Notes: a model not told the origin generated them from the letters alone. Positions 1 to 9,366 are shown, counted from the stretch's first letter. The stretch: DNA of 64,000 nt from Streptomyces sp. WM4235 (GCF_001279725.1 NZ_LGDE01000170.1:1-64000), one strand, 5' to 3'. Program-made: numbers and translations.

Positions 1-74
1 GCCGCCCCGCCCACCCCCACGCCCGGCCGGCAGGCCACCGCGCGCCCCCGCCCGTCCGGCGGGACAATGACCCC

Positions 75-1631
75 ATGCGTACGCTCCGCGTGCTCGGCGC
101 GGCAGGGGCTGCCATGATGCTGGCCACCGCCGCCACCGCGACCACCGCCGCGGGAGCGACAGCCGCACCGAGCCCCCCGTCGCCGAAGCCCCGACTGACC
201 GACGCCGCCGTCGACAAGGCGGTGGACCGCCTCGACGCCACCGTCACGGACATGATGAAGCGCACCGGCGTCCCGGGGGTGTCCGTGGCCGTGGTCCACA
301 ACGACGAGGTCATCCACCTCAAGGGCTTCGGACTGCGCCGGACCGGCGAGAGCGCGAAGGTCGACCCCGACACGGTCTTCCAGATCGCCTCCCTCTCCAA
401 GCCCGTCTCCTCGACGGTGGTGGCCGGCGCCCTGACCACCCCCGACGAGTGGGACCGGCACGTCCCGCTCCCCGGTTTCTCCCTCAAGGACCCGTGGGTC
501 ACCGACCACGTCTCCACGGCCGACCTCTTCTCGCACCGCAGCGGCCTCCCCGACCATGCCGGGGACCTCCTCGAAGACCTCGGCTACGACCAGGCGTACA
601 TCCTCGATCACCTGCGCCTGGAGCCCCTCACCCCCTTCCGCGCGAGCTACGCGTACACCAACTTCGGGTTCACGGCCGCCGCCGAGGCCATCGCCCGGGC
701 CCACGGCACCAGCTGGCAGAAGCTCGCGCGGGACACCCTCTTCAAGCCGGCGGGCATGACGCGCACCAGCACGGAGTTCGCCGCCTTCGAACGGGCGACG
801 GACAAGGCCGCCACCCACGTGAGGAACCCCGACGGCACCTGGAGCCCGCGCTTCGTCCGCGACCCGGACGCCCAGTCCCCGGCGGGCGGGGTCAGCTCGA
901 CGGCCCGTGACATGTCCCGCTGGCTGCGCCTCCAGCTGGCCGAAGGCACCCTCGACGGCCGGCGCGTCGTCCCGCGGGACACCCTGGCCCGTACCCATGT
1001 CGCGGAGATCGTCTCGCAGCCGCCCGCCACGCCCACCGCGACGACCGGTTTCTACGGTCTCGGTTGGAACGTCTCCTACGACCAGGCCGGACGGCTGCGT
1101 CTGAGTCACTCCGGCGCCTTCGAACTCGGCGCCAACACCAACGTGACGATGCTTCCCTTGGAACAGCTCGGGATCGTCGTCCTGACCAATGGCGCCCCGG
1201 TCGGTCTCGCCGACGCCGTGGCCCTGGACTTCTTCGACTTCGCCGAACACGGCAAGGCCACCACCGACTGGCTGGCGCTGACCGGGGCCCTGTACGCGCA
1301 AATGGACGCCGCGGGCCGCTCCCCCACCGACTACGCCCACCCGCCCGCCGGCGCGAAGCCGGCCCAGGAGGACGGCGCGTACACCGGGACCTACGACAAC
1401 CCCTACTACGGCGAGGCCACCGTCACCGCCAACCCGGACGGCGACGGGCTGACCCTCGCCCTCGGGCCGAAGCCCATGCGTTTCCCGCTCACCCACTACG
1501 ACGGCGACGTGTTCAGCTTCGAGACCGTCGGCGAGAACGCCGTGGGCCGTACCGGGGTCACGTTCTCCGACGGCACGCTCCGCGTCGAGTACCTGGACGC
1601 CGACCACCTGGGCACCTTCACCGAGCAGTAG
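75..1631 (+). CDS. Secreted serine hydrolase, beta-lactamase/class C family
   Basis: Predicted exported serine hydrolase of the class C beta-lactamase / D-aminopeptidase / esterase fold, 518 aa. Residues 1-31 form an Ala-rich signal peptide. The SxxK nucleophile motif is S106-L-S-K109, the YxN motif is Y194-T-N196, and an HSG near residue 345 stands where KTG is found in true beta-lactamases. A beta-sheet C-terminal domain (about 420-518) resembles the DUF3471-type extension often fused to these enzymes. The HSG variant is common in esterases and peptidases of this superfamily, so antibiotic hydrolysis should not be assumed. The substrate is unknown. The start is the first ATG before the signal peptide; the RBS is weak. 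Confidence 0.85.
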   Translation: MRTLRVLGAAGAAMMLATAATATTAAGATAAPSPPSPKPRLTDAAVDKAVDRLDATVTDMMKRTGVPGVSVAVVHNDEVIHLKGFGLRRTGESAKVDPDTVFQIASLSKPVSSTVVAGALTTPDEWDRHVPLPGFSLKDPWVTDHVSTADLFSHRSGLPDHAGDLLEDLGYDQAYILDHLRLEPLTPFRASYAYTNFGFTAAAEAIARAHGTSWQKLARDTLFKPAGMTRTSTEFAAFERATDKAATHVRNPDGTWSPRFVRDPDAQSPAGGVSSTARDMSRWLRLQLAEGTLDGRRVVPRDTLARTHVAEIVSQPPATPTATTGFYGLGWNVSYDQAGRLRLSHSGAFELGANTNVTMLPLEQLGIVVLTNGAPVGLADAVALDFFDFAEHGKATTDWLALTGALYAQMDAAGRSPTDYAHPPAGAKPAQEDGAYTGTYDNPYYGEATVTANPDGDGLTLALGPKPMRFPLTHYDGDVFSFETVGENAVGRTGVTFSDGTLRVEYLDADHLGTFTEQ

Positions 1632-1661
1632 CGGCAGCGGCAGCGCCTAGGCTGGAGCCCG

Positions 1662-2645
1662 ATGAAACGGAACATCCCGCCCGCGCCCCTGCCCCAGGTC
1701 TCCGGCATCGATCCGGTACGCCTGCGGCTTCCCCCCGACCCGGAGGGGATGTGGCCGGATCTCGGCACCTACCTCACCGCGCGGTACGCGGGAACCCGTG
1801 GGGCCGAGTCGATGGCGCGGCTCCTGCGCGACGGCCGGGTGCTCGGCGTCGGCGGGCGGGTACTGCGCCCCGAGGACCCGTACGAGGCGGGCGGCTTCCT
1901 GTGGTTCCACCGGGACATGCCGACCGAGCCCGTGGTGCCCTTCCCGATCCGGGTCGTGCATCGGGACGCGCACCTGCTGGTCGTGGACAAGCCGCACTTC
2001 CTGGCGACCACCCCGCGCGGCAGCCACGTCACCCAGACCGCCCTGGCGCGGTTGCGGGCGGAGTTGGACCTGCCGACGCTGAGCCCGGCGCACCGGCTGG
2101 ACCGGATGACCGCCGGACTGGTGATGTTCAGCATCCGTCCCGAGGACCGCGGGGCGTACCAGTCGCTCTTCGAGCAGCGGAAGGTCTCGAAGGAGTACGA
2201 GGCCCTCGCCCCGCACGATCCCTCGGTGGAGCTGCCCCGCACCGTTCGCAGCCACATCGAGAAGGTCCGCGGGGTGATGGCGGCCGTGGAGCTCCCGGAC
2301 ATGCAACCCAATGCCGAGAGCCGCGTCGAGCTCGTCGCCGTCCGGGGCGACCTGGGCCGCTACCGGTTGACTCCGCACACCGGTCGGACCCACCAGCTGC
2401 GGGTGCACATGAACCGCCTGGGCCTGCCGATCCTCGGGGACCCGGTCTATCCGGTGGTCGCCGCGGCGGCGGATCCGGGCGACTACCGTCGACCGCTCCA
2501 ACTCCTCGCGCGGAAGCTGGAGTTCACCGATCCCGTCACCGGTACGCCCCATCGCCTGGAGAGCGGGCTGAGCCTGCGCGCCTGGGACGACCGGGCGGGC
2601 TGGGAATCCGATCCCGGAGCCGCCGGACCCGCGCAGGGCGCCTGA
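1662..2645 (+). CDS. RluA-family RNA pseudouridine synthase
   Basis: Isomerises uridine to pseudouridine in rRNA or tRNA. At 327 aa it has the RluA signature HRLD at 144-147 followed by R-M-T-A-G; Asp147 is the expected catalytic aspartate. RTHQLRVH near residue 245 is a second conserved motif of the family. The N-terminal 80 residues hold only a faint S4-like segment. A GGAG box lies 5 nt before the ATG, 30 bp after the preceding hydrolase gene, so the two may be cotranscribed although no functional link is evident. The target base cannot be told from sequence. Confidence 0.88.
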   Translation: MKRNIPPAPLPQVSGIDPVRLRLPPDPEGMWPDLGTYLTARYAGTRGAESMARLLRDGRVLGVGGRVLRPEDPYEAGGFLWFHRDMPTEPVVPFPIRVVHRDAHLLVVDKPHFLATTPRGSHVTQTALARLRAELDLPTLSPAHRLDRMTAGLVMFSIRPEDRGAYQSLFEQRKVSKEYEALAPHDPSVELPRTVRSHIEKVRGVMAAVELPDMQPNAESRVELVAVRGDLGRYRLTPHTGRTHQLRVHMNRLGLPILGDPVYPVVAAAADPGDYRRPLQLLARKLEFTDPVTGTPHRLESGLSLRAWDDRAGWESDPGAAGPAQGA

Positions 2646-2708
2646 CACGCCCGACGCGACCGACCGCCACGCCCGCCCCGGCACTTCGCGCCAGGGCCGC
2701 GCCGGCGT

Positions 2709-3359
2709 TCAGCGCTCCACGCCCGCGATCCGCAGGGCGGCATCGGCCGCGGCCTCCGCGAAGGTCGCCATCGGGCGCGCCGGATCGGAGCGGCGGATGA
2801 GCATGACGCCCTCGATCAGCCCGAAGACGAGGTCGTTGCGCAGGGTCAACCCGGCCCTGTCGTCGTCCAGTTCGGTGTCGACCGAGGCGGAGTACAGCAA
2901 CTCCAGGTAGACGTCGCGCAGTTCACCGCGCATCCGGTGGAACCTGGCGAACCGGTCCCCGGCGACCTCGGGCAGCAGGTACAGCGCGCCCAGGTTGTAC
3001 GGCGCCCCGCACAGCAGCATCACGTCCGAGCGGCACAGCTCCCACAGTCGGTGCGCCGCGGGCCGGCCGCTCTCGGCCGACAGTCGGCGGGCCAGCGCCA
3101 GTGAGGGCGCCACCGTGGATTCCAGGAGTTCGGCGAGGAGTTCCTCCTTGCCGCCGAAGTAGTGGTACATCGTGGCCTGACGCATTCCGGCCCGCTCGGC
3201 CACCGCCCGTGTGGTGGTGGCCCCGTACCCTCGCGCCGTGAACAGCTCGGCCGCCGCGCGCAGGAGTTCCTCGCGCGGCGGCCGGCCGCTTTCCGGTCTC
3301 AGTTGATCGGCGCGAGGCCGACCGACCCGTCTCGGTCCTTCGTCCGTTCCCCCACTCAT
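2709..3359 (-). CDS. TetR-family transcriptional regulator
   Basis: A 216-aa repressor-type regulator. The N-terminal HTH (about residues 25-70) has the TetR pattern: a helix with AAELFTARGYGATTTRAVAERAG and then YHYFGGKEELL. The C-terminal ligand domain is not assignable to a specific effector. An in-frame GTG exists 24 bp upstream, but the ATG at 3359 is preferred because the protein then begins just before the basic arm typical of the family. The segment just upstream (about 3357-3398) holds an imperfect inverted pair of ATCGAT-containing arms that could be an autoregulatory operator; this is inference. It converges with the RluA gene. Confidence 0.85.
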   Translation of the reverse strand: MSGGTDEGPRRVGRPRADQLRPESGRPPREELLRAAAELFTARGYGATTTRAVAERAGMRQATMYHYFGGKEELLAELLESTVAPSLALARRLSAESGRPAAHRLWELCRSDVMLLCGAPYNLGALYLLPEVAGDRFARFHRMRGELRDVYLELLYSASVDTELDDDRAGLTLRNDLVFGLIEGVMLIRRSDPARPMATFAEAAADAALRIAGVER

Positions 3360-3450
3360 GCGATCGATCGTCGCACAGGACACGTCGAATCGATCATGGC
3401 AAGAGATGAGATCCGGCCATCCCGACTCTCGGAGGAAGCCCCAAAAGTGT

Positions 3451-6288
3451 CTAGCTGATGGAGCTGTATGCCACTACACCCCGAAGGAGTGCGTCCACGG
3501 CCTTACGGGCGTTTCGCGCCACGGTGCTCCCGCTGTCCGAGGACGACGGGGCCGCGGCGGCGATCTGCCCCAGCACGTCGATGACCTGCTTGCACCAGCG
3601 CACGAAGTCGCCGGCGGGCATCTCCGCCTCGCGCAGCACCTCGTCCAGGCTCTTGTCCGAGGCCCACTGGTAGGCCGCCCACGCGAAGCCGAGATCCGGT
3701 TCGCGCTGGCCCACCCCCTCCGCCTGGTTGATGCGGTGCTCCTCTTCCAGCGCGTCGAGCCGACCCCAGATCCGGACCATCTCGCCGAGCGCCGCCTTCG
3801 CCGCGCCGCCGGGCACCTTGGGCGCCACCGCGTCGTCGGCCTGCCGGGATTCGAACACCAACGCCGAAACGCAGGAGGCGAGTTCGGCCGGGGAGAGGCC
3901 TTCCCAGACCCCCTCGCGCAGGCATTCCGACGCCAGCAGGTCGAGCTCCCCGTACAGCCGGGCGAGCCGCTTGCCGTGCACGGTGACCTCGTCCTCGCGC
4001 AGGTAGTCCAACTCGGTGAGCAGGGCGTGGATCCGGTCGAAGGTGCGGGCGATGGTGTTCGTCCGCCCCTCGATCCGCCGCTCCAACTGCTGGGTGTCCC
4101 GCTGGAGTCGGTGGTAGCGCTCGGCCCAACGGGCGTGGTCCTCGCGCTCGTCGCAGCCGTGGCACGGGTGTGCCCGCAGTTCGGTGCGCAGCCGGGCGAT
4201 CTCGCGGTCGTCGGCCGCGGCGGCGCGGCCTCGCCGCTGACGCTCCGGGCTGACGTGCCCGGCCTTGCTGCGCAGCGCGGTCGCCAGGTCCCGACGGGAC
4301 TGCGGCGAACGGGGGTTGAAGGTCTTCGGGATCCGCATCCGGTCGATCGCCTCGACGGGCACCGGGAAGTCGATGGCGGCGAGCCGCTTGACCTGGCGTT
4401 CGGCGGTGAGCACCAGCGGGCGCGGGCCCTCGGTGTACTCGTGTCCGCGATGCCCGTTGGAGCGGCCGGCGGGCACGCCCGGGTCGAGGACCAGCGCCAG
4501 TCCGGCGAACTTGCCGGTCGGCACGTGGATGATGTCGCCCGGCTTGAGCTTCTCCAGCGATCCGGCGGCCTGCGCCCGGCGCTGGGCCGCGCCCTGCTTG
4601 GCGAGTTCCGTCTCGCGGTCCTTGAGGTCGCGGCGCAGCCGCGCGTACTCCTCGAAGTTCCCCAGGTGACAGGTCATGCCCTCCTGGTAGCCCTGGAGTC
4701 CCTCCTCGTTGCGCTGGACCTGCTTGGAGATGCCGACGACCGAGCGGTCCGCCTGGAACTGCGCGAAGGAGGTCTCCAGGAGTTCGCGCGAGCGGTGCCG
4801 ACCGAACTGCTGGACCAGGTTCACGGCCATGTTGTACGAGGGCTTGAAGCTGGAGCGCAGCGGATAGGTGCGGGTGCCGGCGAGTCCGGCGAGGGCCGCC
4901 GGGTCCATGCCCCGCTGCCAGAGCACCACCGCGTGACCCTCGACGTCGATGCCGCGCCGGCCGGCACGCCCGGTGAGCTGCGTGTACTCACCCGGGGTGA
5001 TGTCGGCGTGCTGTTCGCCGTTCCACTTGACCAGCTTCTCCAGGATGACCGTGCGGGCGGGCATGTTGATGCCCAGCGCGAGGGTCTCGGTGGCGAAGAC
5101 GGCCTTCACGAGGCCGCGGACGAAGAGTTCCTCGACGACCTCCTTGAACTTCGGCAGCATGCCCGCGTGGTGTGCGGCGATGCCCCGCTCCAGGCCTTCG
5201 AGCCACTCGTAGTAGCCGAGGACGTGCAGGTCCTCGCTGGGGATGGTGGCGGTCCGTGCCTCGACGATCTCGCGCACCCGCAGGCGCCCGGCCTCGTCGT
5301 TGAGCCGCAGCCCGGCGTAGAGGCACTGCTGGACGGCGGCCTCGCAGCCGGCCCGGCTGAAGATGAAGTTGATGGCGGGGAGCAGGTCGTCGTTGCCGAG
5401 CCGGCCGATGACCTCGGGCCGGCTCGGGGTCCAGATCCGGCTGCGGGAACGTCGCTCGCGCTCACGGTCGGCCTCGCGGACCATCTTGCCGCGCCGCCGG
5501 TCCTTCGGGTTGTACGTGCGGCTGTTCTCCTCGCGCGCCATGCGCAGCAGGTCCGGGTTGACCTCGCGGCGGCCGGAGCCGCGACCCCCGTGGTCGGACT
5601 CCTCCTCGAAGAGGTCGTACACCCGGCGGCCGGCCATGACGTGCTGCCACAGCGGAACGGGCCGCTCCTCGGAGACGATCACCTCGGTGTCGCCGCGCAC
5701 GGTGTCGAGCCAGTCGCCGAACTCCTCGGCGTTGGACACGGTCGCGGAGAGGGAGACCAGGGTCACCGACTCGGGGAGGTGGATGATGACCTCCTCCCAG
5801 ACGGCTCCGCGGAACCGGTCGGAGAGGTAGTGCACTTCGTCCATCACGACGTAGCCGAGGCCGCGCAGCGACCGGGAGCCCGCGTAGAGCATGTTGCGGA
5901 GCACCTCGGTGGTCATGACGACCACGGGCGCCTCGGAGTTGACGCTGTTGTCGCCGGTCAGCAGGCCCACCTTGTCGGCGCCGTAGCGCTTGACGAGGTC
6001 GGCGTACTTCTGGTTCGACAGGGCCTTGATGGGCGTGGTGTAGAAGCACTTGCGGCCCTGCCGCAGGGCGAGGTGCACGGCGAACTCGCCGACGATCGTC
6101 TTGCCCGAGCCGGTCGGCGCGGCGACGAGAACGCCCTTTCCGGCCTCCAGTGCCTGGCATGCCTCGACCTGGTACGGGTCCAGGCCGAATTCGTACATCT
6201 CGCGGAAGGGTGCCAGGGCGGTGGCCTCTTCGGCGGCGCGGATCCGGGCAGCGGCGTAGCGCTCCGCGGGTGAGAGTTCTTCGGTCAT
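3451..6288 (-). CDS. helY: HelY/Ski2-like DEVH-box RNA helicase
   Basis: A 945-aa superfamily 2 ATP-dependent helicase of the Ski2/Mtr4-like actinobacterial HelY group, presumed to act in RNA processing or decay. Walker A is APTGSGKT (57-64) and the DEVH box is at 150-153. SATVS is motif III, and QLTGRAGRRG is motif VI in the second RecA domain. The C-terminal third matches the DSHCT-type helical region. The ORF is open 33 nt further upstream, but MTEELSPAERY at 6288 matches usual family N-termini. It ends the minus-strand paf-tat block, with about 100 bp separating it from the kinase-like gene, so it may have its own promoter. HelY near pafBC/tatAC is a conserved actinobacterial arrangement. 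Confidence 0.9.
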   Translation of the reverse strand: MTEELSPAERYAAARIRAAEEATALAPFREMYEFGLDPYQVEACQALEAGKGVLVAAPTGSGKTIVGEFAVHLALRQGRKCFYTTPIKALSNQKYADLVKRYGADKVGLLTGDNSVNSEAPVVVMTTEVLRNMLYAGSRSLRGLGYVVMDEVHYLSDRFRGAVWEEVIIHLPESVTLVSLSATVSNAEEFGDWLDTVRGDTEVIVSEERPVPLWQHVMAGRRVYDLFEEESDHGGRGSGRREVNPDLLRMAREENSRTYNPKDRRRGKMVREADRERERRSRSRIWTPSRPEVIGRLGNDDLLPAINFIFSRAGCEAAVQQCLYAGLRLNDEAGRLRVREIVEARTATIPSEDLHVLGYYEWLEGLERGIAAHHAGMLPKFKEVVEELFVRGLVKAVFATETLALGINMPARTVILEKLVKWNGEQHADITPGEYTQLTGRAGRRGIDVEGHAVVLWQRGMDPAALAGLAGTRTYPLRSSFKPSYNMAVNLVQQFGRHRSRELLETSFAQFQADRSVVGISKQVQRNEEGLQGYQEGMTCHLGNFEEYARLRRDLKDRETELAKQGAAQRRAQAAGSLEKLKPGDIIHVPTGKFAGLALVLDPGVPAGRSNGHRGHEYTEGPRPLVLTAERQVKRLAAIDFPVPVEAIDRMRIPKTFNPRSPQSRRDLATALRSKAGHVSPERQRRGRAAAADDREIARLRTELRAHPCHGCDEREDHARWAERYHRLQRDTQQLERRIEGRTNTIARTFDRIHALLTELDYLREDEVTVHGKRLARLYGELDLLASECLREGVWEGLSPAELASCVSALVFESRQADDAVAPKVPGGAAKAALGEMVRIWGRLDALEEEHRINQAEGVGQREPDLGFAWAAYQWASDKSLDEVLREAEMPAGDFVRWCKQVIDVLGQIAAAAPSSSDSGSTVARNARKAVDALLRGVVAYSSIS

Positions 6289-6387
6289 CTTGTCGTCGAG
6301 CCTACCCGCCGGCCCTGACAACAGTCGCGATCTTTACGACGAGTACGGGTGGCCGGAACGGGCCCGGTCGGATCGGCGGGACACCCC

Positions 6388-7281
6388 CTACGTGAGGAGC
6401 CGCAAGGCCGCCGGTACGCACTCGGCCGTCACCGGCAGCGGCCCCAGCGGCTCGCCGTCCGCGTAGGCGGTGATGCCGGCGGCCTCCAGGGTGACCTTGG
6501 AGGCCCGGTGGACGGTCACCTTCGGGTGGCCGAGATGCGTCCCTTTGTAGACCTGCGGGAACACCTTGAGCAGGGTGCCCCGGCCGCAGTCGCCGACCAC
6601 GGTGACGTCGAACAGTCCGTCGTCGGGCACCGCGTCCGCGCAGATGCGCATGCCGCCGCCGTAGGAGGAGCTGTTGCCGACGGCCACCAGCGTGGCCTCG
6701 GTCTCGATGACGGGCCCGCCGTCGAGGGTGATCCGGTACGGGAAGGGGCGGAAGGACGCAAGCTCCGCGAGGATCGCCAGGTCGTACTTGAAGCGGCCCA
6801 GCGGCAGCCGCATCCGGTTGCCCCGGTCGTTGACCCGCGAGTCGAAGCCGGAGCACAGCACGGTCCCGTACCAGGTGTCGGCGGCGCGCCCGAGGTCGAT
6901 CTCCCTGATCCGGCCCTCCTTGAGGGCCTCGGCGGCCAGCCGGCCGGCCCGCGCGGGTTCCCGTACGGGCAGGCCCAGGGAGCACGCGAAGTCGTTGCCG
7001 GTCCCCACCGCGACCACGCCCAGCGGCACCGCGGTCCCGGCCAGTGCCTGGAGGGCGAGGGAGACCAGCCCGTCGCCACCGACCGCGATCACCGCACCGG
7101 TGCCCTCGCGCACCGCGGCCCGCAGCCGGGCCAGGGCGTCGGCGGCGTCCGTGCCGACGACGGTGCGGACGGAGAAGCCCGCCGCCCGGAGCGCGGAAGC
7201 GGCCGGCTGCGCGGCGTGCGCGCCCCGGCCGCGTCCCGCGGTGGGATTGACGAAGAGGGTGATCTCAGAAGTCACCCGCAC
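6388..7281 (-). CDS. Diacylglycerol/sphingosine kinase-like protein (DagK catalytic domain)
   Basis: A 297-aa lipid-kinase-family protein expected to phosphorylate a diacylglycerol-like lipid with ATP. GGDG at 68-71 and GTGNDFA from 93 are the nucleotide-binding and catalytic loops of the DagK domain. The C-terminal beta-sandwich ends in YADGEPLG, typical of the family. The start is GTG at 7281; a second GTG lies 6 nt inside and cannot be excluded because no strong RBS is present. It follows tatC on the same strand after a hairpin and precedes helY. The lipid substrate is not deducible. Confidence 0.87.
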   Translation of the reverse strand: MRVTSEITLFVNPTAGRGRGAHAAQPAASALRAAGFSVRTVVGTDAADALARLRAAVREGTGAVIAVGGDGLVSLALQALAGTAVPLGVVAVGTGNDFACSLGLPVREPARAGRLAAEALKEGRIREIDLGRAADTWYGTVLCSGFDSRVNDRGNRMRLPLGRFKYDLAILAELASFRPFPYRITLDGGPVIETEATLVAVGNSSSYGGGMRICADAVPDDGLFDVTVVGDCGRGTLLKVFPQVYKGTHLGHPKVTVHRASKVTLEAAGITAYADGEPLGPLPVTAECVPAALRLLT

Positions 7282-7319
7282 ATGATCTCAAGCACTCGCC
7301 CGCGCCGGGAGGGGCGTGC

Positions 7320-7339
7320 GGCCCCGGTGGTCCGGGGCC
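7320..7339 (-). terminator. Hairpin downstream of tatC
   Basis: GGCCCCGG and CCGGGGCC form a perfect 8-bp stem with a 4-nt loop 7 bp past the tatC stop. There is no U-tract, as usual in streptomycetes. It may end the tatAC transcript or only attenuate read-through into the kinase-like gene. Confidence 0.5.
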
Positions 7340-7345
7340 CGGCCG

Positions 7346-8302
7346 TCAGGTCGCGTCGTCGTAACCGTTGATCTGTCGGCGTCCGCCGTCGGCCTGCTCC
7401 GGCAGTGCGGAGGCGGCGGGCGCGGAGCCCACCGCGCCGATCGGGGCGGGGGTCAGGTCCAGCTCGGCTGCCTCGTCGTCGTCGAGACCCGCGTCGGGGT
7501 TCTTGCGCCTGCGCCTGCGGTCGTTGATCAGGCAGATGCCGAGCGCGATGAAGTAGAGGGCGACGATCGGTGCGGCCAGCGACACCATGGTCAGCGGGTC
7601 ACCGGTGGGCGTCGCGAAGGCGGAGAAGATCGTGATGCCGAGGACCATCACCCGCCACCAGCTCGCCAGACGCTTCGCGGTGAGGACCCCGGTGAAGTTC
7701 AGCAGGATCAGCAGCAACGGCAGTTCGAAGGCGAGGCCGAAGACGACGACCATCCGCGTGACCAGGTCGAGGTAGTCGTCGACCGGCAGCAGGTTGCGCG
7801 CGTGATCGGGGGTGAATTCCAGCAGGATCGTCGCGGTCTGCGGAAGGATCTTGTACGCGAGGACCGCGCCGGCGCCGAAGAGCGGCGCTCCGACCGCGAC
7901 GAAGCTGATCGCGTACTTCTTCTCGTGGCCGTGCAGGCCGGGGGCCACGAAGGCCCACAGCTGGTAGAGCCACACCGGGGCGGAGAGCACGATGCCCGCG
8001 GTGAGCGAGACCTTGAGGGCGATCGAGAACGGCGCGATGAGGCCGTTCACGGTCATGTCGGCGCAGGGGCGGCCGTTGCGCTGCGACACCACCCCGTCGG
8101 TGCAGCCGACGGAGCCCAGCATCGGCTTCAGCATGAAGTCGATGAGGTCCTTGTAGAAGAAGGCCGCGACGCTGGTGATCAGAATGATCGCCAGGACCGA
8201 CTTCAGCAGGCGGTTTCTCAGCTCACGCAGGTGCTCGACAAGAGGCATGCGCCCTTCGGCGTCCTTGTCCGCTTTCTCCTGCTTGCGGGCAGACTTGAGC
8301 AA
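7346..8302 (-). CDS. tatC: Sec-independent (Tat) translocase subunit TatC
   Basis: Polytopic receptor subunit of the twin-arginine translocase, which exports folded proteins across the cytoplasmic membrane. At 318 aa it has the conserved N-terminal MPLVEHLRELRNRL element preceding the first of about six hydrophobic segments, and F-E-L-P-L in the fifth helix region. The tail (from about 255) is polar, with an RRRRRK stretch followed by an acidic and proline-containing extension typical of actinobacteria. The start codon is TTG, with GAGGGA 7 nt upstream. It lies 56 bp after tatA, so the two form an operon. Confidence 0.95.
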   Translation of the reverse strand: MLKSARKQEKADKDAEGRMPLVEHLRELRNRLLKSVLAIILITSVAAFFYKDLIDFMLKPMLGSVGCTDGVVSQRNGRPCADMTVNGLIAPFSIALKVSLTAGIVLSAPVWLYQLWAFVAPGLHGHEKKYAISFVAVGAPLFGAGAVLAYKILPQTATILLEFTPDHARNLLPVDDYLDLVTRMVVVFGLAFELPLLLILLNFTGVLTAKRLASWWRVMVLGITIFSAFATPTGDPLTMVSLAAPIVALYFIALGICLINDRRRRRKNPDAGLDDDEAAELDLTPAPIGAVGSAPAASALPEQADGGRRQINGYDDAT

Positions 8303-8358
8303 CCCACGTCCCTCGTCTCGATGCAGATGACTGGCGTGACCGGTGTGGCCGTCGGCCG

Positions 8359-8655
8359 TCAGCCCTGGGTGGTGCGGTTCGGCTCGGTGACCGGGCGCGA
8401 GCTGGTGACGTCACCGGGCGCGGCCTGGATCGTGCGCGGCGCGACCGGCTGGGCGCCGGCCTGGTCGGCGACCGTGGCGGCGGTGGCCGCGTCGTCGGGC
8501 TCGCCGTCCTTCTTCATGGCCTTCGCCTCGCTCTTGAGGATGCGGGCCGACTTGCCGAGGGAGCGAGCCATCTCGGGGAGCTTCTTGGCACCGAACAGCA
8601 ACACGATGACAGCGATGATCAGAAGGATCTCAAGGGGCTTCAGATTGCCGATCAT
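8359..8655 (-). CDS. tatA: Tat translocase pore-forming subunit TatA
   Basis: A 98-aa single-span membrane protein that oligomerises to form the Tat export path. The N-terminus MIGNLKPLEILLIIAVIVLL is the short transmembrane helix, followed by the FGAKKLPEMARSLGKSAR hinge and amphipathic helix. The remainder is a charged, low-complexity tail. It is the first gene of tatAC and is well separated (about 200 bp) from the 66-aa gene upstream, so a promoter probably lies in 8656-8852. Confidence 0.95.
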   Translation of the reverse strand: MIGNLKPLEILLIIAVIVLLFGAKKLPEMARSLGKSARILKSEAKAMKKDGEPDDAATAATVADQAGAQPVAPRTIQAAPGDVTSSRPVTEPNRTTQG

Positions 8656-8852
8656 GTGTGTCTTCCTTACTCACCGAAACGGCTGGTTGTGGTGGCGGGT
8701 CACGCCGGACGAAGATCCGCCGCGCCCTCCTGCAACGATCGTAACCCCCGGGGGTTAACGCCCGGCAATCCCCCGGCGTCTCCCCGCATCCGTGCGCACG
8801 GGTGAGGGGACCGACGGTACGGGTCCCGACCCGCGGTTTCCATGGGCAGGGG

Positions 8853-9053
8853 TTACGGGAGTGTGGCACGTCCCGTGCGGGCCAGATCGCTCGCGGCCCG
8901 TTCCAGGTCGCCCGAGGCCTCGGTGATCCGGCGGCTGGCGTCGGCCACCTGGCCGGACAACCGCCGGACCTGCACGAAGACTCGTACGGCCAGCACGCCG
9001 AGAACGGCGAGACCGAGGAAACCCAGGGCAATTGCGAGCATCGGCCACAGCAT
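8853..9053 (-). CDS. Small membrane-anchored coiled-coil-like protein, unknown function
   Basis: A 66-aa protein with one hydrophobic helix (about residues 3-24) followed by a charged amphipathic segment, RRLSGQVADASRRITEA, compatible with a coiled coil. Codon use matches neighbours and it sits in line with pafB, pafC and the zinc-ribbon gene, 25 bp downstream of the latter. The topology resembles a TatA/TatB-like short protein, but the FG hinge is absent, so I do not call it TatB. I do not recognise a family function. Confidence 0.65.
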   Translation of the reverse strand: MLWPMLAIALGFLGLAVLGVLAVRVFVQVRRLSGQVADASRRITEASGDLERAASDLARTGRATLP

Positions 9054-9078
9054 GGGACGAGCCTAGGCCACGACCGGC

Positions 9079-9351
9079 TCAGACACTGCGCAGGGTGCTC
9101 ACTCCGCCACCCGTCAGCAGCTCCACGATCCGTTCACCGGCGGGTTTGCGGACGGAAGCGCCGCACTCGGGGCACGTGAACGAGTAGAAGGTGGTCCGCC
9201 GACTGCCCCCGATGGCCAGTCTCAGCGCGCCCGCCCCCAGCTCGAACCGGGCCCGGCACTGCGGACAGCCCGCCTTGAAGGTGACCGCGGCGGGCGCCGC
9301 CGCCGAATCCGCCGGGCCGGACCCCGGCACCGGCCCCGATGATGGCGACAT
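9079..9351 (-). CDS. FmdB-like zinc-ribbon protein, unknown function
   Basis: A 90-aa protein with two CxxC pairs, GCPQCRA (about residues 28-34) and FTCPECGAS (about 58-66). These form one zinc ribbon around a short beta hairpin containing TTFYSFTC. The first 25 residues are Pro/Ala/Gly-rich and probably disordered. The ATG at 9351 has a purine-rich GGGGAGC just upstream and lies 15 bp after the pafC stop, so it is cotranscribed with pafBC. The role is unknown. Zinc ribbons of this kind bind nucleic acid or protein partners. Confidence 0.75.
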   Translation of the reverse strand: MSPSSGPVPGSGPADSAAAPAAVTFKAGCPQCRARFELGAGALRLAIGGSRRTTFYSFTCPECGASVRKPAGERIVELLTGGGVSTLRSV

Positions 9352-9366
9352 CGCTCCCCGCTCCCC

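Noticed and set aside
75..1631. Beta-lactamase resistance gene
   Set aside because: The SxxK and YxN motifs are shared by many esterases and peptidases, and the KTG box is HSG here; resistance cannot be claimed.
3358..6273. 971-codon open frame on the plus strand opposite helY
   Set aside because: Antisense shadow produced by high GC third positions; no family motifs, while the minus-strand frame has complete helicase motifs.
8853..9053. Calling the 66-aa membrane protein TatB
   Set aside because: It has one N-terminal helix and an amphipathic tail but lacks the conserved Gly-Pro or Phe-Gly hinge of the TatA/B family.
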